The notes beneath the pieces are model-generated. The model worked only from the letters and a program-made list of their open reading frames with translations. It did not search any database and had not been told where the DNA came from. From Pseudidiomarina donghaiensis (GTDB lineage: Bacteria > Pseudomonadota > Gammaproteobacteria > Enterobacterales > Alteromonadaceae), in the NCBI RefSeq assembly GCF_900116895.1, contig NZ_FPCF01000001.1, forward strand, positions 992,001 through 1,056,000: a stretch of DNA of 64,000 nt, in the 5' to 3' direction. Position 1 is the stretch's first letter. Each line of letters starts with the position of its first letter. Shown in pieces: positions 59,435-64,000 of the stretch. The position numbers and the translations under genes were made by a program.

Positions 59435-60364
59435 TTATAACTTAATTGGCGACACAAATCCTTCAGGTTTTAATGCTAATAAATCACAATTTATATTGCT
59501 AATAACATGTTCAGCTGTATTACCTAACAGTGCAGCGCTGAAGCCGGTACGGCCAATGGTACCAAGCACCACAAGTTCGGCATCAAGCTCTTCTGCTAAT
59601 GCAGGGATAACTTGTTCTGGAAGACCTTCGCGCACGTGCTGGTGCTCTGCAGGTATATGGAACGGCATCGCATGCTCAGCTAAAGCAATTTTATGATTGT
59701 CGGCAATGGTTTCTGCATAACTACTGGTGTCAAATTCGGGAATTTCAGCGGCAATTGTAATTGGCGCGCCAGGATAGGCATTCACCAAGTGAACTTCACT
59801 GTGTAAACAATTGGCGAACTTCAATGCCGCTTCCGTGATGCAAGTGTTTAACGAACGATGATGTTGATGTTCTCCAGTGGTATGAATGCCAGCTAGAATT
59901 TTTCCATGTTCGGGCCATTCGTGCTCTTTTACTAGCAATACTTGGCAGGGAGCTTTTCGCAGTAGATGCCAGTCTGTGGGCGTAAATAATAAAGCAGCGA
60001 GCCCATCTTGTTGGTGGGTTGCCTTGACGATAATGTCGTAATTACCTTCTATGGCGGTTTCAATAATGGCTTCGAAAGGGCGGTTGTGCCAAAGCACCTG
60101 CACATCATAGTTGATGTCGCGGGTGTTGTAATCCTCGAGTAAATCTTTTATCCAAGCTTGGCGATCACTGATTAAACTGTCGCGCATTACATTGCGCTCA
60201 TCGGCAGCAAGCATTGTTGTCATTTCATATGAAAAGTCATAAATAGACAGCATGAAGGTTAGTTGCGCACCACTTATACGTGCTAAATGTAGCGCGCGAT
60301 TCATCGCTTTTTGTTGCTGTTTGTCGGCATCAAGTACAGCAAGAATTTTGGTTACACAGCTCAT
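59435..60364 (-). CDS. uspE: Tandem universal stress protein UspE
   Basis: 309 aa with two Usp domains (about 1-150 and 155-305). The second has the nucleotide-loop-like VVLGTIGRTGFSAALLGNTAEHV. Tandem architecture and length match E. coli UspE. The ATG at 60364 follows GAGGTG and is preferred over an in-frame upstream codon at 60391. In many relatives fnr lies directly beside uspE; here the neighbouring gene is the TauE/SafE-like protein. Confidence 0.9.
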   Translation of the reverse strand: MSCVTKILAVLDADKQQQKAMNRALHLARISGAQLTFMLSIYDFSYEMTTMLAADERNVMRDSLISDRQAWIKDLLEDYNTRDINYDVQVLWHNRPFEAIIETAIEGNYDIIVKATHQQDGLAALLFTPTDWHLLRKAPCQVLLVKEHEWPEHGKILAGIHTTGEHQHHRSLNTCITEAALKFANCLHSEVHLVNAYPGAPITIAAEIPEFDTSSYAETIADNHKIALAEHAMPFHIPAEHQHVREGLPEQVIPALAEELDAELVVLGTIGRTGFSAALLGNTAEHVISNINCDLLALKPEGFVSPIKL

Positions 60365-60437
60365 GGAACACCTCAAAATTATTAACCACAACTTTGAGTT
60401 TAGCCAACAAAGACAACATCAGCCACTATCCGTTAAC

Positions 60438-61097
60438 CTATTGAAGCACTTGCAATTGACGCAACGCAATAATCAGTGTCCATAAACCGTAAATAATCAT
60501 TGCAGCCCCCATAAGTTGTCGAAAACCGAGCGACTGCAGTAGCTGCTGTAATTGCCGACTTAACCAGCCGAAAGCAAACATGCTCGGTAATGTGCCGAGG
60601 CCAAAGCCAAACATGAGTAAGGCGCCTTGCTGCGCAGAACCGCTTACTGCTGACCAGCTTAGCGCGCTGTACACTAAACCACAGGGTAACCACCCCCAAA
60701 GCATACCGGCCGCAAAGAGGGCGGAATAACTTCGTTGTCGGCGAAATTTTGCGGCAAGCGGCTGTAGACGCCGCCATAAAGGTTGACCAATTCGTTCGAT
60801 GTAACGCAGGCCGTACCACCACTGACCCAAATACAAACCAAAACTAACCATGATCAAAGCAGCTATAATGCGGAGGCTTATGAGGCCTTGGTCGGTTAAA
60901 CTCGCGACACCAGCAAAAGTACCTCCAACAATAGCCCCAGCAACAACATAAGAACTGATGCGACCAAGGTTATAGGTTAGCAATTGCCGTTTATTCACTC
61001 GTCCAGCAAAAGCGCCGGCTATACCGCCACACATCATCATGCAATGGCCGCTGCCGGCTAGAGCCATTAAAAGCGCTGCGAAAATATCAATCGTCAT
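60438..61097 (-). CDS. TauE/SafE-like (UreH/DsbD-type) membrane protein of the cco cluster
   Basis: 219-aa inner-membrane protein with about six transmembrane helices. Two family motifs stand out: ALAGSGHCMMMCGGIAGAF near the N-terminus and GMLWGWLPCGLVYSALSWS near the middle, both with conserved Cys-Gly or Pro-Cys-Gly. Proteins of this type accompany ccoS and ccoI and are thought to help cytochrome oxidase or copper maturation. The ATG at 61097 overlaps ccoS by 11 nt; an in-frame extension to 61157 lies wholly inside ccoS. Function is inferred from context. Confidence 0.85.
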   Translation of the reverse strand: MTIDIFAALLMALAGSGHCMMMCGGIAGAFAGRVNKRQLLTYNLGRISSYVVAGAIVGGTFAGVASLTDQGLISLRIIAALIMVSFGLYLGQWWYGLRYIERIGQPLWRRLQPLAAKFRRQRSYSALFAAGMLWGWLPCGLVYSALSWSAVSGSAQQGALLMFGFGLGTLPSMFAFGWLSRQLQQLLQSLGFRQLMGAAMIIYGLWTLIIALRQLQVLQ

Positions 61098-61275
61098 TAG
61101 AAGTCGGGGGCTTTGCGTTGGTTTTATGCTCGGTGGGTTTATCGTCAAGCAGAACATTCATGCCTTGGCGCTCTAAATCTTCAAATTGATCACTACGCAC
61201 GGCCCAAAGAAAAACGCCTACAGCGATAATGACAAATAAAATTGCAATCGGGATCAAAACGTAAAGACTGTCCAT
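61087..61275 (-). CDS. ccoS: CcoS/FixS, cbb3 oxidase maturation protein
   Basis: 62-aa protein with one transmembrane helix (about residues 5-27), then AVRSDQFEDLERQGMNVLLDD, the CcoS/FixS signature. It is required for heme and copper insertion into cbb3-type cytochrome oxidase. It overlaps the end of ccoI by one base and the following gene by 11 nt, in the usual ccoGHIS order. Confidence 0.95.
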   Translation of the reverse strand: MDSLYVLIPIAILFVIIAVGVFLWAVRSDQFEDLERQGMNVLLDDKPTEHKTNAKPPTSNDD

Positions 61276-63701
61276 TATCGGTATAACCTTAGTGAGTTAA
61301 GTAGCACAATGAGTGAGCTAGCAGACATACCAATTGCGGCAATATAAGGTGTTACAAACCCAGCCATTGCTACTGGGAGAATGCCAATATTGTATACTAA
61401 TGCCCAGGTAATATTCTGTCGCAATATTCGCCGAGCCAGTTGCGTGATGGCGCGAAATTGAGTGATGGCACTGAATTGATTACGCAGCAAAATAACGTCT
61501 GCAGCGGTTCGTGCCAAGTCTGCCGCATGACCAAATGTAATTGAAACATCGGCTTGCGCTAATACAGGGCCGTCATTCAACCCATCACCAATCATTGCCA
61601 CAGGGGCTTTTTCCTGCGCTGCCTGCAGTATAGCGAGCTTATCGGCAGGCAAGCAATTGGCGTGAACTTCACGGATACCTAATTGCGCTGCAACGCGTTG
61701 CGCAAATTCAAGGTTATCGCCGGTTAACATAACAATGTTTAAGCCAGCTTGTTGCAGCGTGGCAATGGTTTCTTGGGTGTCCGATCGCAGTGCATCGCCA
61801 ACTGCATACTCGGCCAATACGACTTGTTCAGAAGCGAGAAACACTTGGGCTTCAGCTAGCACTGGCTGATAATTTGGATGCCATTGTTGTATGTAACGCA
61901 GGCTACCTAATCTAACTTCGGCTGTGTGTTCGTCGGTTGCTTGCCAACACCCAGACAACCCCATGCCTGCTTCAGAGCGTATGTGTGTAATATCTTCTAC
62001 GTGTTTGGTTAACTGCTGCAGTGGTAGCGCAAGTGGGTGATTAGAGCTGCGCTCTAGTGCTTGCGTTACAGCATCAATACGTGGCTGCAGTTCCGGCTGG
62101 GCGTAATGCGCTTGCTGCAGAACAAATTCGCCGGTGGTAAGGGTACCGGTTTTATCTACAAAAATAGTTTTAACTTCGGGCAGTATTTGCAATACATCAG
62201 CATTACGCAGTAACACGCCTGTTTTATTTAGTTTGTGAATAGCACCAGTGACTGCGGTTGGGGCCGCTAAGGCCAACGCACAAGGGCAGGTGGCTACTAA
62301 CACCGACAATGTGACCCAGAAAGCTTCAGCGGGGTCAATAACTGTCCAAATAAGAAATGTCGCTGCCGCGAGCATTAAAATACGTACGACAAATTTGCTT
62401 GCCATACGCTCTGCTACGCGCGCTAACTTAGGCTTGCGCGATAGCGCGAGGTCTTGCAGTTCAATAATACTAGCCAATACGGTTTGCTGTGCTGTGGCCG
62501 TAACGCGAATACGAATAGGCTGGGTTTTGTTGAGACTGCCGGCAAGAACCAATTCGTTTTGGTGTTTGGCAACCAAACGACTTTCACCGGTTAAAATACT
62601 CTCATTAACAGCGGTTGCTTCACTAAGTAATTCACCATCTACAGGAATTGTCGCACCAGGTAGTACCTGTACAATATCGCCTGGTTTCAGTTGGCTGACA
62701 GCCACAGACTGCAGGTGGCCAGTGCTTGTTTCTTGGTGCGCTACAGCTGGAATTAATTTGACCAAGTTGGCTGCAGCACTAACGGCTTTTTGCCTGGCTA
62801 ATAGCTCGAAATAGCGGCCCACCAACAAAAAGAAAGTGAACATGGCGACCGACTCAAAGTAAACCTCACCTTCATTGATTATGGTGGCGTAGGCGCTCGC
62901 GCCATAAGCACTTAATAAAGCCACAGTAACAGGGACGTCCATATTCGGTCGACCGGCTTGAATACTCCGAATGGCACTGACGTAAAATGGTTGTGCACTG
63001 TAAAGCAGCACTGGCGTTGCCATAAACAAGCTAATCCACCACATGAATTGTCGTAGCTGTGGGTCAAGATCGCTGACCACGCCAAAATAGAGTCCAATAG
63101 CAAGCATCATCACCTGCATAGTCGCCAAACCGGCTATACCGAGCCGGGTGACAAAATAACGGCGGCGTTTTTTAAATTCTTGTTCTTGAGTTACCGATTG
63201 AAAAGGCAAGGCACGGTAACCTAACTCAGCAATGGCTTTTAATATGTCGCTAAGTTGTAATAATTGCGGGTTCCATTCCACTTGCACGCGTTCAGTCGTT
63301 GCATTTACTTGCACTTGGGTTAGACCAGGTAAACGCTTTGTATGCTGTTCAATTAACCAAGCGCAGGCGGAGCAGGTCATACCTTCTATGGAAAGCGAAA
63401 TACTGCGCAAGCCGTCATTTTGGCGCGTGAACTGTTGCTGAAGGTTTTCGTCGTCATACGCTTCTAATTGCTGCAACTCTTCAGGCACTAGAGGCACTTG
63501 TAAAGGATTGCTGGTGTCACGGTATTGATAAAAATGCAGTAGGTTTTGCTGATTGATGGTTTCGGCTACGGCTTGGCAGCCGAAGCAGCACACTGAATAG
63601 TCTGCACCAGCAAGATTTACCGTATAACCGCCGTCACTAGGTAATGGTTGCAAGCAATGAAAACATAGACCATGCGGCGGCTGCGGAAGGCTTTGACTCA
63701 T
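61275..63701 (-). CDS. ccoI: CcoI/FixI copper-translocating P-type ATPase
   Basis: 808-aa P1B-type ATPase. The N-terminus has a Cys-rich module (CFHCLQPL, CCFGC; residues 13-42), then an HMA domain with GMTCSAC (C110/C113). The membrane CPC motif (ATCPCALALAAPTA), DKTGTLTTGEF, a HP-containing SNHPLALPL and GDGLNDGPVLAQAD follow. It delivers copper for assembly of cbb3 oxidase CcoN. It lies between ccoH and ccoS. Confidence 0.95.
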   Translation of the reverse strand: MSQSLPQPPHGLCFHCLQPLPSDGGYTVNLAGADYSVCCFGCQAVAETINQQNLLHFYQYRDTSNPLQVPLVPEELQQLEAYDDENLQQQFTRQNDGLRSISLSIEGMTCSACAWLIEQHTKRLPGLTQVQVNATTERVQVEWNPQLLQLSDILKAIAELGYRALPFQSVTQEQEFKKRRRYFVTRLGIAGLATMQVMMLAIGLYFGVVSDLDPQLRQFMWWISLFMATPVLLYSAQPFYVSAIRSIQAGRPNMDVPVTVALLSAYGASAYATIINEGEVYFESVAMFTFFLLVGRYFELLARQKAVSAAANLVKLIPAVAHQETSTGHLQSVAVSQLKPGDIVQVLPGATIPVDGELLSEATAVNESILTGESRLVAKHQNELVLAGSLNKTQPIRIRVTATAQQTVLASIIELQDLALSRKPKLARVAERMASKFVVRILMLAAATFLIWTVIDPAEAFWVTLSVLVATCPCALALAAPTAVTGAIHKLNKTGVLLRNADVLQILPEVKTIFVDKTGTLTTGEFVLQQAHYAQPELQPRIDAVTQALERSSNHPLALPLQQLTKHVEDITHIRSEAGMGLSGCWQATDEHTAEVRLGSLRYIQQWHPNYQPVLAEAQVFLASEQVVLAEYAVGDALRSDTQETIATLQQAGLNIVMLTGDNLEFAQRVAAQLGIREVHANCLPADKLAILQAAQEKAPVAMIGDGLNDGPVLAQADVSITFGHAADLARTAADVILLRNQFSAITQFRAITQLARRILRQNITWALVYNIGILPVAMAGFVTPYIAAIGMSASSLIVLLNSLRLYR

Positions 63702-63704
63702 GCT

Positions 63705-64000
63705 CTAAACGCCATAAGTTAACGGCTTTATGGCCAATTTTCGATACGCAGGTAATTGAATTTGTTGTGTAACACGCCAACGGTTGTCAAATGGCGTAAT
63801 CGTGATGGTCCATTTGCCTTTTTCACCATATTTAAGCGTACCACGATAGACCCCTTGCGCGTCCGCGGTGAGGGTTTCACTAAAATCTTTTTCGGCTTGA
63901 GTGCTGTGATAAAAGTTTACCTTTAAAGCACTTAACTGCTCAGGAGCGCCACTGGCATAGCTTAACGTGAAAGTTTGCTCGTTTTGCTCAAATGAAAATT
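63705..64000 (-). CDS. ccoH: CcoH/FixH, cbb3 oxidase assembly protein (C-terminal part; N-terminus beyond the right edge)
   Basis: The last 98 codons are visible, ending with TAG (63705-63707), 3 bp before the ccoI start. The fragment shows a FixH-type beta domain: NFYHSTQAEKDFSETL, then GVYRGTLKYGEKGKWTITI and RWRVTQQIQLP. The N-terminal transmembrane segment lies outside the window. FixH is needed for cbb3 oxidase maturation, probably in copper or complex assembly. Position ahead of ccoI supports the call. Confidence 0.9.
   Translation of the reverse strand, partial: FSFEQNEQTFTLSYASGAPEQLSALKVNFYHSTQAEKDFSETLTADAQGVYRGTLKYGEKGKWTITITPFDNRWRVTQQIQLPAYRKLAIKPLTYGV

Overview
The window is ordinary chromosomal DNA of a marine gammaproteobacterium of the order Alteromonadales. 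The best fit is the family Idiomarinaceae (Idiomarina, Pseudidiomarina or Aliidiomarina). This rests on the moderate GC content, the gammaproteobacterial gene orders (psp, rne-rluC-rpmF-fab, bio, ppsR/ppsA, mnmA-hflD-purB, cco), and the emphasis on amino-acid and peptide catabolism. Family assignment is inference; no rRNA gene is present. I saw no tRNA, rRNA, IS element, prophage, CRISPR array, secondary-metabolite cluster or defence system. The novelty lies in regulation and gene architecture, not in a new multi-gene system.

Layout. 1-2860: the end of a lipoprotein gene, pspF, and the divergent sigma54-dependent pspABC envelope-stress operon. 2880-11340: an aromatic amino-acid catabolic locus. 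megL-phhA-phhB and hppD-hmgA-fahA-maiA flank the regulator gene tyrR. Together they encode Phe -> Tyr -> homogentisate -> fumarate + acetoacetate, and five TyrR-box-like palindromes lie in the three intergenic spaces. The tyrosine transaminase is not in the window. 11375-13849: an exported S9 peptidase. 14017-16935: rne (RNase E) on the minus strand, with an 18-unit hexapeptide repeat and a 537-bp leader region shared with rluC.

17473-29088: a long plus-strand run for RNA modification, lipid synthesis and housekeeping: rluC-HAD-yceF-yceD-rpmF-plsX-fabH-fabD-fabG-acpP-pabC-mltG-tmk-holB-pilZ-tatD-family. fabF is absent from its usual place between acpP and pabC. 29264-34302: sppA-ansA, ydjA and asnS. 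34387-39586: bioA diverging from bioB-bioF-bioC-bioD around a BirA-like operator. 39583-46913: pepE, htpX, a class II DAHP synthase, a DUF1338 (2-oxoadipate dioxygenase-type) gene, and the divergent ppsR/ppsA pair. 46932-52830: ydiJ (D-2-hydroxyglutarate dehydrogenase type), leucine dehydrogenase, a DUF4826-like gene and roxA. 52827-56713: mnmA-hflD-purB(-roxA) and rluE. 56818-64000: a polytopic membrane protein, bax, ttcA, uspE, a TauE/SafE-like protein, ccoS, ccoI and the 3' part of ccoH. fnr is missing from its common place beside uspE.

Points deserving a second look: the five-site TyrR array; four convergent gene pairs whose stop codons overlap in a single TTAA or CTAG; two promoters (rluC, yceD) with GC-rich discriminators placed so that +1 may be the A of the start codon; a terminator abutting the pabC start codon; a conserved-looking small ORF in the rne leader; and a possible link between the DUF1338 enzyme and YdiJ in D-2-hydroxyglutarate metabolism.
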